The notes below the pieces were generated by a model. The model ran no database searches. It saw only the letters and a list, made by a program, of their open reading frames with translations, and had not been told where the DNA came from. Positions 34,507 to 43,220 of a stretch of DNA of 57,007 nucleotides are shown piece after piece. Position 1 is the first letter of the stretch, and each line of letters starts with the position of its first letter. Origin of the DNA: JAUIAI01 sp049680625. GTDB taxonomy: Bacteria > Pseudomonadota > Gammaproteobacteria > Burkholderiales > Burkholderiaceae_E. The stretch spans positions 1 through 57,007 of the forward strand of contig JBAUID010000214.1 in assembly GCA_049680625.1 (NCBI GenBank). Direction: 5' to 3'. The position numbers were made by a program, and so were the translations under genes.

Positions 34507-35307
34507 TCACGGAGATTTCTGGTGTTTTTCCAGCAGCTCAACGAACTGAGTTGGCGGCGTGTAACCGCGCAGGCGATGACCGCTGGGGAAAAAGACCGTT
34601 GGGGTAGCACTAATCCCCCAGCGCTGACCAAGGTCAACAAACTCATCCAGGGACGTTTTGCAAGTGCCGTCGTTTTCGGGCACCGTACCCTTCATCATTA
34701 AATCATTCCATGCCTGGCTTGGATCTTTGGCACACAGCGCTTTACGTGATTTAAGGTCAGAATCTGCAGCAAGTATGGGGTAAGCAAAAGTATAAATAGT
34801 GAGATTGTCGATATTGTTCAAGTCGGCGCGCAAGCGCCGGCAGTAGGAGCAATTTGGGTCTTCGAAAAGTGCGACGACACGCTTGCCATCACCGTTAACG
34901 TTTTTGATTGCCTTGGCAATCGGCAGATCCGAAAAGTCAATGGCCAGAACTGCTTTCATCCGCTCGCGGGTAATGTTTTGATTGGTCCGCATGTCAACCA
35001 TTTCACCTTCGATGATTATGTAGCGGCCACTACTGTCAACAAAAAACAAGTCGGTACGTACCTGAACTTCGTAAAAACCCGGTATCGGCGTTGTGCGGAC
35101 ACCTTCAACCCGAAAGCGCGGATCACCAATCCATGACTGAACCTTCTCAATCAGCAATTTGGTAACGGCCGGCGGTGCCGGTTCGGATTCCAACGCCCCC
35201 GGCGTAGCGATGGCTCCCGACCGCGGCGCAGCCGATTGTGCTTGCGCATACGCGCTGCCGGTGAACAGTGCAGCCGCGATCAGGGCGGCAATCCAGGGTG
35301 TCTTCAT
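34507..35307 (-). CDS. dsbC: Thiol:disulfide interchange protein DsbC
   Basis: Protein of 266 aa, a periplasmic disulfide isomerase. Signal peptide ends at SAYAQA. An N-terminal dimerisation domain (about 45-125) precedes a thioredoxin domain with the CSYC active site (C153, C156) and the cis-proline in ISATPTVFF. Another cysteine pair (ALCAKD and GTCKTS) matches the structural disulfide of DsbC. It converges on mltA and is followed upstream by a UbiH-family gene 136 nt away, an arrangement seen in other betaproteobacteria. Confidence 0.93.
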   Translation of the reverse strand: MKTPWIAALIAAALFTGSAYAQAQSAAPRSGAIATPGALESEPAPPAVTKLLIEKVQSWIGDPRFRVEGVRTTPIPGFYEVQVRTDLFFVDSSGRYIIIEGEMVDMRTNQNITRERMKAVLAIDFSDLPIAKAIKNVNGDGKRVVALFEDPNCSYCRRLRADLNNIDNLTIYTFAYPILAADSDLKSRKALCAKDPSQAWNDLMMKGTVPENDGTCKTSLDEFVDLGQRWGISATPTVFFPSGHRLRGYTPPTQFVELLEKHQKSP

Positions 35308-35443
35308 AATTAAGGGGTCCAGAGTGTCAGTGGATTGTGTTAGTCGTGTGATTAATACGGGGCCGGATCTTCTGACCAGCCCAGATCGCCGGCATCGCGC
35401 GACAAGGTGAGTTTATGATGCGCGACGCATCAACATGAAGCAA

Positions 35444-36790
35444 CTATGCCCTTCCAGCCGCGAATTTTATGAGTAGTCGGCGTAGCGATTCGTTTCTTGC
35501 AAACAATTGCCAGCCGACATCCCGCATGGCGGTAGCTGGGGTACCTGGAGAAGGCGAGCGACGAGGCGGCACATCGTCAGTGCCCCGGAAAGGCGCAAAC
35601 AAGCGCTGTAAACCATCAATCGTGGCCTGCATAGCCAACAAGGGTTCAGCCCGGTGACGGCGATATCGACGCAGCAGCAAAGGTGACCCAGGGTCAAAAT
35701 TGGCCCGCTTCCAGTCGCTTTTAGCCTTGGCTATCAAATTGCCAAGCGTGGCGACATCACCCAGGCCCAGATTCAGGCCTTGACCGGCCAACGGATGGAC
35801 AACATGGGCGGCATCACCAATAAGCACAACCCGCTCACTAATCAGGGTATCGGCTTGTTGACTGGCCAGTTCAAAAGTTTGCAATCGGCCAAGCGCTTCA
35901 CACCGTCCAACAACCGCACCGCAAATCGGCCATAAATCAGTACCTAGTTGATCCGGTAATGCATTCACCAGCCCTCGGGCAGTAGCCGGATCGGTAGACC
36001 AAACCATGCTGACGGCGGTCGATGCTAAGTCTGGCGCAGAGTCCGGAGACAGGTCCGGAGCTGAGTTCCGATGGCTCCCCCGATCCAGCGCTACGTTGCT
36101 ATCTGGCAACGGCAATAACGCGAGTACACCGTGCTCACCAAACCATTGGTACGCGCAGCCGCGATGGGGATGTTCAGTTTTCAGCTCGGCCACCACAGCC
36201 GTCTGTCCATAAGGCACGCGGCGCACTCCAATGCCGCTGAGCGCCCGGGTCGGCGATTGCGCGCCGTCAGCAGCGACCAGTAAACGGGTTCGGATATTGG
36301 TGCCGTCCGATATTTGAAGGGTGAGAAATTCGCTATTCGACGGGGAGTCGATTGCATTCAATTCACCGCGGATCTGACGCAGTCGGGCCGGTGCACCGGC
36401 CATGGCCAGGTGCAGGCCGGCCAGCAAGTTTGACTGCTCGACAATGCTGGCGAGTACAGGCAGGTTTGCATCGTCAGCGGAAAAGTTAATGGGTTCACGA
36501 TCGTGACCTGCCGACGGGAAAACACACATAGATGACACCGGCCCCACCCGCTGCAGATTCATCTGATCCCAGGCGCCAATTTCCGCCAGCAAGGACTGCG
36601 AAGCGGCTGAAATTGCAAATATCCGCTTATCCCACGGCGCATCAAGAGCAGGCGGGCCTGGCAGCGGCGCGGACAAGTCATCACGGCTAAGACAAATAAC
36701 GCGCAGCCCGGCCCCCGCAAGGCGAAGACTCGCGGCAAGGCCAACGACACCGGCGCCAACGACCGTGATGTCTGATCGGATTGAAGTCAC
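35444..36790 (-). CDS. UbiH/COQ6-family FAD monooxygenase
   Basis: Protein of 448 aa. Class A flavoprotein hydroxylase: dinucleotide fold VVGAGVVGLAASLRLA at the N-terminus, middle DG motif in LLVAADGAQSPTRA, and GDAAHVVHPLAGQGLNLGLGD near residue 350. UbiH, UbiF, UbiI and UbiM each add a hydroxyl to the ubiquinone ring; which position this one modifies cannot be read from sequence alone. There is a variable Ser/Pro/Asp insert around residues 245-265. ubiE and ubiJ of the same pathway lie in the window. Confidence 0.88.
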   Translation of the reverse strand: MTSIRSDITVVGAGVVGLAASLRLAGAGLRVICLSRDDLSAPLPGPPALDAPWDKRIFAISAASQSLLAEIGAWDQMNLQRVGPVSSMCVFPSAGHDREPINFSADDANLPVLASIVEQSNLLAGLHLAMAGAPARLRQIRGELNAIDSPSNSEFLTLQISDGTNIRTRLLVAADGAQSPTRALSGIGVRRVPYGQTAVVAELKTEHPHRGCAYQWFGEHGVLALLPLPDSNVALDRGSHRNSAPDLSPDSAPDLASTAVSMVWSTDPATARGLVNALPDQLGTDLWPICGAVVGRCEALGRLQTFELASQQADTLISERVVLIGDAAHVVHPLAGQGLNLGLGDVATLGNLIAKAKSDWKRANFDPGSPLLLRRYRRHRAEPLLAMQATIDGLQRLFAPFRGTDDVPPRRSPSPGTPATAMRDVGWQLFARNESLRRLLIKFAAGRA

Positions 36791-36878
36791 CCCCCATTAT
36801 AGAAGTCAGGTGCTACAATCGCCGTCGCTGTTAACAACACTAAGCAATATCTAACAGCAATGACTGTTAAGTCAGGCA

Positions 36879-36954
36879 GGCCAAGTAGCTCAGTTGGTAG
36901 AGCAGAGGATTGAAAATCCTTGTGTCGGTGGTTCGATTCCGCCCTTGGCCACCA
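36879..36954 (+). tRNA. tRNA-Phe (anticodon GAA)
   Basis: 76 nt with acceptor stem GGCCAAG pairing with CTTGGCC, D-arm AGCTCAGTTGGTAGAGC, anticodon loop ATTGAAAAT with GAA, T-arm GGTTCGATTCC and encoded ACCA. It is a single tRNA gene between the divergent UbiH-family gene and a lipoprotein gene. Confidence 0.98.
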
Positions 36955-36990
36955 GCTCCCCCTTAAGCACCGGCTCCCCCTTAAGCACCG
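36955..36990. repeat. Tandem 18-bp duplication after tRNA-Phe
   Basis: gctcccccttaagcaccg occurs twice in a row directly after the tRNA CCA end. The following 230 bases up to the next gene show nothing I can identify; a clear terminator hairpin is not present. Confidence 0.8.
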
Positions 36991-37224
36991 GCTTCTTTTG
37001 GCCCCGGCCAGCTGCGCAATTTGGCTCAGATGCCCGGGCCTGACGCCCTTCATGGCGCCAAACCCTTCAAAATAGCCCCGCTTGCCCAGTGCTTGTGCTC
37101 GCCTGCCCCTTGTCTCGCGCTGACGATACAATCGATACGAATATCACAATTGATGGAATTTCTTATGGGTTCGGCGGCAATTCGGCTGGAACAAGCAGGC
37201 ACGGCTGAAAATTGGCCTTTTACC

Positions 37225-38517
37225 ATGCAGCGCCCCAAATGGCGTGTGATGACTGCGTTCGCAGCGATTACCGTCGGGGTGATTGTCGCGGGCTGTTCAG
37301 TCAGTCAAGACACCGCCTTGGTGCGGGTTGTCGAACTAATTGACTCGCTGTCCCCGACTGATGCCTATTTCGACGATATCAAGACAATCACCGGCGGTGG
37401 CTACGAAACGGTCAGTACGTATGCCGCCCCCGAAGCCGGGGAACGGACAATGGCGCTCAAAAGCGCTGACGGCACCAGCAACCTGTTGACCTCAACCGTC
37501 GATCTTGGTGTTGATGGTCAATACTCTGCGGTACTGGCAGGCACAACTGCCTCCCCGGCGCTTTATCTGGTCGACGAGTTACCCGCAGCACCAGGTGCCG
37601 GTGAATTCCGTGTGCAAGTATTGAACACGATCACTTCGGGCCCCGCTTACGACGTCTATATCACCCCCGACTCAGCCAGTCTGGCCAGCGTCAGCCCGAC
37701 GGTTTTATCGACAGCAGGCGGCCAGACTTCAGCCGCTTTTAGTTTTTCGGCAGGCACTTATCGACTGCGCCTGACCTCCGGCACACCGGCCGACCTGGTA
37801 TTCGACAGCGGCCCTTTGGCCAACATCGTTTTTACCAGTGGCGGCACCGGCACACTGGTGATTTACAAAGGTGCCAGTGCAACCCTGGTCAAAGCCATTT
37901 TGTTGACAGGTTCAGCGGCAGATTCTGCACAAGCCAGTGCCAACAGCCTGGCACGGATACGGCTGGTCAATGCGTCAACTTCGGTCCAAACCTTAAATTT
38001 GCGGCAAGGCGGCAACCTGTTGTTCGGGGGTATGCCGTCGTCGGGCGGGTCAATTTATAAAGAGGTGGCAGCTGCCACCAATACCTACTCGCTGGACAAT
38101 AATGCAGTCCCGTCAGCAGACTTCGGCGACTTTCCACTAACCCTGACTGCTGGTGAAGATCACACGATACTGGCAGTGGGCGACGAACCGAATGTTGGCT
38201 TAACCCTGATCACGGACAATAACAATCTGCCACGGTCGTCGTTTGCCGGCTTGCGCATCATTAACGGTGTCAGCGGCGCCGGAGATGCCACGGTACTGGT
38301 CGGATATACGGTTGGCTTTTCAGCTGTCCCCCAGGGCCAGGCGTCCGATCAATACCTTGACTATGTGCCGGCGACTTACAACTTTGGCGCTCAATATACC
38401 AACGGCGCACAAACCTTTGATCTGGGGAACTTCGAACTCGAAACCGACCGGGTTTATTCCCTGTTGATGCACGGACCGGTGTCAGCGCCGCAATCGGTTC
38501 TGCTGACCGACCGATAA
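37225..38517 (+). CDS. DUF4397-like lipoprotein
   Basis: Protein of about 430 aa. From ATG 37225 the signal peptide MQRPKWRVMTAFAAITVGV leads to a lipobox VAGC. The rest is beta-rich and repetitive, with segments such as AEFRVQVLN-like EFRVQVLNTITSGPAYDVYI, LARIRLVNASTSVQTLNLR and GLRIINGVSGAGDATVLVGY, the pattern of tandem DUF4397 immunoglobulin-like units. These are surface lipoproteins of unknown function. ATG 37165 or 37153 are alternative starts giving a longer n-region; no start has a convincing ribosome site. Confidence 0.75.
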   Translation: MQRPKWRVMTAFAAITVGVIVAGCSVSQDTALVRVVELIDSLSPTDAYFDDIKTITGGGYETVSTYAAPEAGERTMALKSADGTSNLLTSTVDLGVDGQYSAVLAGTTASPALYLVDELPAAPGAGEFRVQVLNTITSGPAYDVYITPDSASLASVSPTVLSTAGGQTSAAFSFSAGTYRLRLTSGTPADLVFDSGPLANIVFTSGGTGTLVIYKGASATLVKAILLTGSAADSAQASANSLARIRLVNASTSVQTLNLRQGGNLLFGGMPSSGGSIYKEVAAATNTYSLDNNAVPSADFGDFPLTLTAGEDHTILAVGDEPNVGLTLITDNNNLPRSSFAGLRIINGVSGAGDATVLVGYTVGFSAVPQGQASDQYLDYVPATYNFGAQYTNGAQTFDLGNFELETDRVYSLLMHGPVSAPQSVLLTDR

Positions 38518-38568
38518 TCCCGGCCCCCTAGCCCTGGGTTGAAAAGCCCTTCGGGAGCCTGCCAGGCC

Positions 38569-39711
38569 TTACTTAGAAGCCAATTCAGCCACTGCTTCAC
38601 CAATCGCCAGTGCACTGGTCAGGCCCGGTGACTCGATGCCGAGTAAGTGAATTATCCGCGCTTCGTCAGCCTGGCCAATGGTTTCGATTGCAAAGTCCGC
38701 AAACGGGCTACCGTCCCGCTTAAGCTTTGGGCGAAAGCCAGAATAGTCTGGCAGCAGTGCACCATCCGGAAGACCCGGCCAGTACTGACGAATCGCGTCG
38801 TAAAACCGGGTGCTGCGTGCCGGCTGTACTTCGTAGTCGAAGCGGTCAACCTCCTGAACGTCCGGGCCAAAGCGCGCCTGCCCGCCAAGATCCAGGGTGA
38901 GATGAACCCCAAGACCACCAGGCTCAGGCACCGGATAAATTAAGCGTGAGAACGGCGCCGCCCCCTGTAATCTGAAATAGTTGCCTTTGGTAAACACGGG
39001 CTGATAATTGGTCAGCGCAGCGCCGGCAACACTGCTGGCTAGTTGAACCGCGTGATGCCCGGTTGCATTGACAACAAGCGACGCAAGAATCGTATCGGTT
39101 GGCCCGGGCGAGTCACCCGGGCTGGCGTCTGCAGACGATCCGCTACAGTCTTGAACTTCAAGTTCAATCCCGTCTGCCCGCCAGCTGATACGCTTCAGGC
39201 GACTAAGCAAACCGAGCATGGCACCGTGATGTTCAGCCTGTCCTTGTAATGCCAGCATGAAACCGTGACTGTCGACTATGCCGGTTGACGGTGAATGCAG
39301 GGCAGAGACGCAAAACAGGTCGGGTTCTAACTCACGACACTCAGCCTGATTAAGCCAGCGAATATCAGAGACACCGTTGCCACGTGCATGGGCTTCAATC
39401 GAACGCAAGGCCTGGGCCTGAGCATCGTTGGTGGCAACAATCAGCTTGCCGCAACGTTGCGCCGCAAACCCGGTTTCGTTACTGAGATGGTAGAGCAGTT
39501 CGCGACCGCGTACACAAAAACGCGCTTTTAGAGAGTCTTTCGGATAATAAATGCCCGCATGAATGACTTCTGAATTGCGCGCACTGGTCTGAGTGCCAAT
39601 AGCATTCTCAGCCTCGAGAATAATGACTTCTCGCCCTTGCATTGCCAGCGCGCGCGCTGCTGCCAGGCCAACCACACCAGCACCCACAACAACGGCATCA
39701 ACGGTTTCCAA
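38569..39711 (-). CDS. L-2-hydroxyglutarate oxidase-like FAD oxidoreductase
   Basis: Protein of 380 aa of the DAO superfamily. N-terminal FAD fold DAVVVGAGVVGLAAARALA; then TSARNSEVIHAGIYYP, the motif shared by LhgO and L2HGDH; the central PVFTKGNYFRL and the C-terminal GIESPGLTSALAIGEAV. LhgO family enzymes oxidise L-2-hydroxyglutarate to 2-oxoglutarate. I take the TTG at 39711, which has AGAGG 9 nt upstream and gives a natural N-terminus; the TTG at 39753 is possible but has no ribosome site. It is convergent with the lipoprotein gene and follows a histidine kinase gene. Confidence 0.85.
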   Translation of the reverse strand: METVDAVVVGAGVVGLAAARALAMQGREVIILEAENAIGTQTSARNSEVIHAGIYYPKDSLKARFCVRGRELLYHLSNETGFAAQRCGKLIVATNDAQAQALRSIEAHARGNGVSDIRWLNQAECRELEPDLFCVSALHSPSTGIVDSHGFMLALQGQAEHHGAMLGLLSRLKRISWRADGIELEVQDCSGSSADASPGDSPGPTDTILASLVVNATGHHAVQLASSVAGAALTNYQPVFTKGNYFRLQGAAPFSRLIYPVPEPGGLGVHLTLDLGGQARFGPDVQEVDRFDYEVQPARSTRFYDAIRQYWPGLPDGALLPDYSGFRPKLKRDGSPFADFAIETIGQADEARIIHLLGIESPGLTSALAIGEAVAELASK

Positions 39712-39759
39712 CGTTTTGCACCTCTGTTTATCCCAATAGTTTCGGACCGCCAATGACGG

Positions 39760-40836
39760 TCAGGCAATCCCAGCCACCGGAAGCCGGGCGCGGACAATAA
39801 CCCCACCCAGACGTCGCTTGCCAATCTCAACCACACCACCAACAGCAGCAGCCCGGCTGTTCATTGCATCGAGCCCGCGGTGCGCCGACACTGCTGACGA
39901 TGCCGACGGCATACCAACACCGTTGTCAGTAACCTCAGCACTCAGGAAGCGATCCGCCAGCCGCAGGTTAATTTCGATCCGGGTTGCGCCAGAGTGGACT
40001 ATTGCATTGTCCAGGGCCTGCCGGACGATCTGATAAGCCGCATTCATCACTTCAATTCGAGCGCTGTCTACTTGTGGGCTGATTCGCAACACAATCTTTC
40101 GATCTGACGATTCAAGAGCAATTTTTTGCTGGTAAAGCCGCACCAGGCTGGCGACAGCATCGGACAGACCGGACTGCGGGTCGGCATCGCCGCGGTGCGT
40201 AGCCAGGACACTGGCAATCGCGGCCTCAATCCGGTCGGCCGATTGCACAATAAGCTCAGAGGCCTGGGTCATCGCCGGGTCTTGCGCGCGCTGGGTAATC
40301 GACAAACCCATACTTCTGATAGCAGCAACATGCTCGGCAACATCATCGTGCAAATTCTGCGCAAAGTGGAACAACTCTTTTGACGGCGCGGCTTCAGGTT
40401 GCGCTGCTTTGGGCTGCGCATCTTTTGGCATATTTATCAATCGTTCAGAGTCTTGTGCCGATGTTTCAGGGACCACCGACGTTTCGACGACAATGTCGTC
40501 AACGGTCGCTCGTGCCGATGACGCTTCTTTTGGTTCTTTTGGTTCCTCTGGTTCCTTTGTTTCTATAGCTGTCAAGACGTCATCAGGCCCATTGTTCAGC
40601 GCGTGACTGCGCTCAACGGCAGGCTCATGGACAGGCCCTTCTTTCCGGGCGCCCACCGGGCTGTAGCCACCCAGTCGCCAGCCGAGACAACTCACCAAAA
40701 CCACCCCGCCAAGCAGAACACCCCAGACACGTTTCAGACCCGGCAAGCCTTCCGTCCACCCGATAGCTAACGCACAAATCAAGAATGCCAGCAGGCTCAA
40801 GCCTATGATTTCCAATCGTCGATTCAACGGATCCAT
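39760..40836 (-). CDS. Orphan sensor histidine kinase (HPK7-like)
   Basis: Protein of 358 aa. Two N-terminal hydrophobic spans (about 10-27 and 38-54), then a long Glu/Lys/Pro-rich linker containing EPEEPKEPKEAS, then a dimerisation/phospho-acceptor domain with NLHDDVAEHVAAIRSMG (H163) of the NarX/DegS type. An ATPase domain follows with ALDNAIVHSGAT (N box) and VTDNGVGMP (G box). There is no extracytoplasmic sensor domain and no response regulator gene nearby. Its start overlaps the end of the iminopeptidase gene by 13 nt. Confidence 0.82.
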   Translation of the reverse strand: MDPLNRRLEIIGLSLLAFLICALAIGWTEGLPGLKRVWGVLLGGVVLVSCLGWRLGGYSPVGARKEGPVHEPAVERSHALNNGPDDVLTAIETKEPEEPKEPKEASSARATVDDIVVETSVVPETSAQDSERLINMPKDAQPKAAQPEAAPSKELFHFAQNLHDDVAEHVAAIRSMGLSITQRAQDPAMTQASELIVQSADRIEAAIASVLATHRGDADPQSGLSDAVASLVRLYQQKIALESSDRKIVLRISPQVDSARIEVMNAAYQIVRQALDNAIVHSGATRIEINLRLADRFLSAEVTDNGVGMPSASSAVSAHRGLDAMNSRAAAVGGVVEIGKRRLGGVIVRARLPVAGIA

Positions 40837-41924
40837 TCCGAACTGAGGGCAGAAAACTGCCGGGTTTTCGCAAAACAGTTAGTGGCTTGCACTAACGCAC
40901 TGAGCATGGGTTTACTGTACGGATCATGCCCGCCCCGGTCTACCAGTCGCAAGTAACTACCTGGCATTAACTGATGAATTTTCCACGCATTGTGCGGGCG
41001 GCAAACCCAGTCGAGTCGTCCGTGCACAATAGCCGTCGGCAGTAAAGAAGCCCGACGCGCCGCCGCCAGGACCGCAGCTTCACCCAGATCACAACGGCGG
41101 GACAGATACGCCGCCTGCAATTGATAAGTCTTTAAGCTGTTTTCACTGACCGATGATGCGGCGATAGCTTTGTGCGGCGAACCACCGGCACGCATCAGAC
41201 TCATTTCCCAGGCCATCCAGCTGGCACAGGCGCTGGTCGCTGTGTCCGGGTTTGCCAGGGCACGCGTGTATGCTTCCAGTAGATTTGCGCCTAAGCCCTG
41301 CGGGCTGTCCGTGTCTTTCGGTTGAATGCTGAGTGGATCGACACCAACGGTTTGTGCAAACGCAGCCCATGCGTCGGGCACCAGGGTTCCGGCGTCGCGG
41401 AAAAACCAGTCCATATCGGCATCACCGCTCAGAAAAACACCGCGCAAAATCAGACCCAGGGTATGTTGCGGATAACTGCCTGCCCAGGCCAGTGCCAGGG
41501 TTGCCCCCCAGGAACCACCAAACAGCAGCCACTGCGACACCTTTAAGGTGACTCTTAAGGCCTCCATATCGGCAAGTAAGTCGGCAGTCGTATTGTTGGC
41601 TTGCTCACCGAAAGGTTGGCTGTCCCCGCTCCCCCTCTGGTTCAATAAGATGATGCGATACAGATCGGGGTCAAAGAATCGGCGTTGCCGTGCGGCAAAT
41701 CCGCTGGCCGGACCGCCGTGTACAAACAAGACTGGCAAACCGTTTGGGTTACCACATTGCTCGTAATGCACCCGGTGGCCGTGACCGACATCAAGATAGC
41801 CGACATCAAAGGGTTGGATTTCGGGGAACAAACCGGGCGAGTCAGAATCATCATGACTTGCAGTCCCCGATGCTGAATCGGGCTCAGACGGCAGTTTTGT
41901 GGATGCAGTGGGCGCAGTGGACAT
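40824..41924 (-). CDS. pip: Proline iminopeptidase
   Basis: Protein of 366 aa, S33 alpha/beta hydrolase that releases N-terminal proline. Oxyanion motif HGGPASG, NQRGSGDSQP, nucleophile elbow GGSWGATLALAW, acid in HGRLDWVCR and the final GGHDP histidine are all present. The N-terminal 35 residues are a Ser/Asp-rich extension not seen in most relatives. Its ATG overlaps the folB stop (TAATG). Confidence 0.92.
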   Translation of the reverse strand: MSTAPTASTKLPSEPDSASGTASHDDSDSPGLFPEIQPFDVGYLDVGHGHRVHYEQCGNPNGLPVLFVHGGPASGFAARQRRFFDPDLYRIILLNQRGSGDSQPFGEQANNTTADLLADMEALRVTLKVSQWLLFGGSWGATLALAWAGSYPQHTLGLILRGVFLSGDADMDWFFRDAGTLVPDAWAAFAQTVGVDPLSIQPKDTDSPQGLGANLLEAYTRALANPDTATSACASWMAWEMSLMRAGGSPHKAIAASSVSENSLKTYQLQAAYLSRRCDLGEAAVLAAARRASLLPTAIVHGRLDWVCRPHNAWKIHQLMPGSYLRLVDRGGHDPYSKPMLSALVQATNCFAKTRQFSALSSEWIR

Positions 41925-42274
41925 TAATACTGACGCTCAAGAACCACCCCAACCCGGCTCGCCCCGGGAACAATGGCACCCTTGGCAATTCTCAGTCGAA
42001 CCCGGTTCACGTCAAAGCGCTCGGCGATACAATCGGCCAGGTGATCCGCCAGCCGTTCCAGCAACTTAAACGAAGTGGCGCTGAGCTCATCGCGAACCAA
42101 CTGGGCAACTTGTGCATAGTCAACGGTTTCGTCAAGGCGATCGGATTGAAAGCCACCCAGGTTTTGCATGCCAACTTCTATATCAAATCGCAGCGTCTGA
42201 CGTTGAACACGCTCATGCGCAAACACGCCGACAACACAGTCGATCTCAAGATTCTCTATAAATATATGCTGCAT
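41924..42274 (-). CDS. folB: Dihydroneopterin aldolase
   Basis: Protein of 116 aa that cleaves dihydroneopterin to hydroxymethyl-dihydropterin in folate synthesis. Starts MQHIFIENLEIDCVVGVF; has ERVQRQTLRFDIEV, LDETVDYAQVAQLV, LLERLADHLADCI and the final lysine in IAKGAIVPGA. Length is right for the family from ATG 42274; the frame is open 40 codons further upstream without homology. Confidence 0.93.
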   Translation of the reverse strand: MQHIFIENLEIDCVVGVFAHERVQRQTLRFDIEVGMQNLGGFQSDRLDETVDYAQVAQLVRDELSATSFKLLERLADHLADCIAERFDVNRVRLRIAKGAIVPGASRVGVVLERQY

Positions 42275-42500
42275 CGGATAGTCCGCGGGGCTGGCAACAA
42301 TCTGCAGCATCAATTCTGCCCGAAGTTCGACCTTCAGCGGGTGGCCGGGGATAACCCTTAAGCTCGTACCGGCCACCTTGTGCCGCCCGGCCGGCTCAGG
42401 CAAGATTCGTCAATCCCAGCGGTGATCACGGGTCTCACCTGAACTCACCGTGTCTCACCACTGCTTACCGGCAATCACCAGCAGGTATTCACCAGCAATA

Positions 42501-43175
42501 ATGGCAATTCTCATTTTGGTCCGTCACGGGCAAGCCTCTTTTGGTACGAGCAACTACGATCGATTATCAGAACTTGGTAAAACCCAGGCACGATGGCTGG
42601 GGGAGTACTTTGTCGATCGCGGCCTGAATTTTCACTCGGTCCATTGCGGCACGCTTGTCAGACAACACGACACGGCCCGGGAAATCCTCGATGCCATGGG
42701 TGCATCAACGCTGCCCATTGCGCAAGACGCTGGGTTTAACGAATACCATGCGGAACCTTTGCTCAGGGCTTACGCCGGTGACATTGATCCAGTCGAGATG
42801 CAAAATGCTGATTACAAAAATTACTGGCAGATGTTTCGACGGGCAATGGCTGCCTGGGCCGCGGATGAATTAACGGACATACCCGAGTCCTGGCAAAGCT
42901 TTGGTGACCGGGTGACCCGCGCAATGAATAACTGTGTCAGCAGCGCGGGCCGCGATGATGTTGTACTGGCGGTCAGCTCGGGCGGCGCCATCACCCGCGG
43001 ACTGGCCAGTTTGCTAGGCATCCCGCCAAGCGCTGCCATCGAACTGAACCTGCAATTCAGGAACTCAGCGTTTTGCGAACTGATCGCCAGCTCATCCGGT
43101 CTTCGCCTGATTAATATGAATACATATCCCCACCTGGACCGCCCTGACAGACGCGACGCCATTACGGCTGCATGA
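42501..43175 (+). CDS. Histidine phosphatase family protein
   Basis: Protein of 224 aa. The phosphoglycerate-mutase-like active site LVRHGQASFG holds the catalytic H9; the second histidine position is less clear, with VLAVSSGGAITRG where SHGG is usual. Loss of that histidine side chain (SSGG) is notable but is found in this subgroup. Such proteins are usually phosphatases of unknown substrate. Divergent from folB, with a 226-bp gap showing no clear site. Confidence 0.82.
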   Translation: MAILILVRHGQASFGTSNYDRLSELGKTQARWLGEYFVDRGLNFHSVHCGTLVRQHDTAREILDAMGASTLPIAQDAGFNEYHAEPLLRAYAGDIDPVEMQNADYKNYWQMFRRAMAAWAADELTDIPESWQSFGDRVTRAMNNCVSSAGRDDVVLAVSSGGAITRGLASLLGIPPSAAIELNLQFRNSAFCELIASSSGLRLINMNTYPHLDRPDRRDAITAA

Positions 43176-43220
43176 TCAATTCGAGCGCTAACCGGGCCCA
43201 GCAACCACCCGCGAGCAACG

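Noticed and set aside
38518..38568. Hairpin between the convergent DUF4397 and oxidoreductase genes as a terminator
   Set aside because: The stem around CCCTTCGGG is only three perfect pairs and the T-run is short.
41690..42361. Plus-strand 223-aa reading frame
   Set aside because: It is the shadow of pip and folB, both of which have clear family motifs on the other strand.
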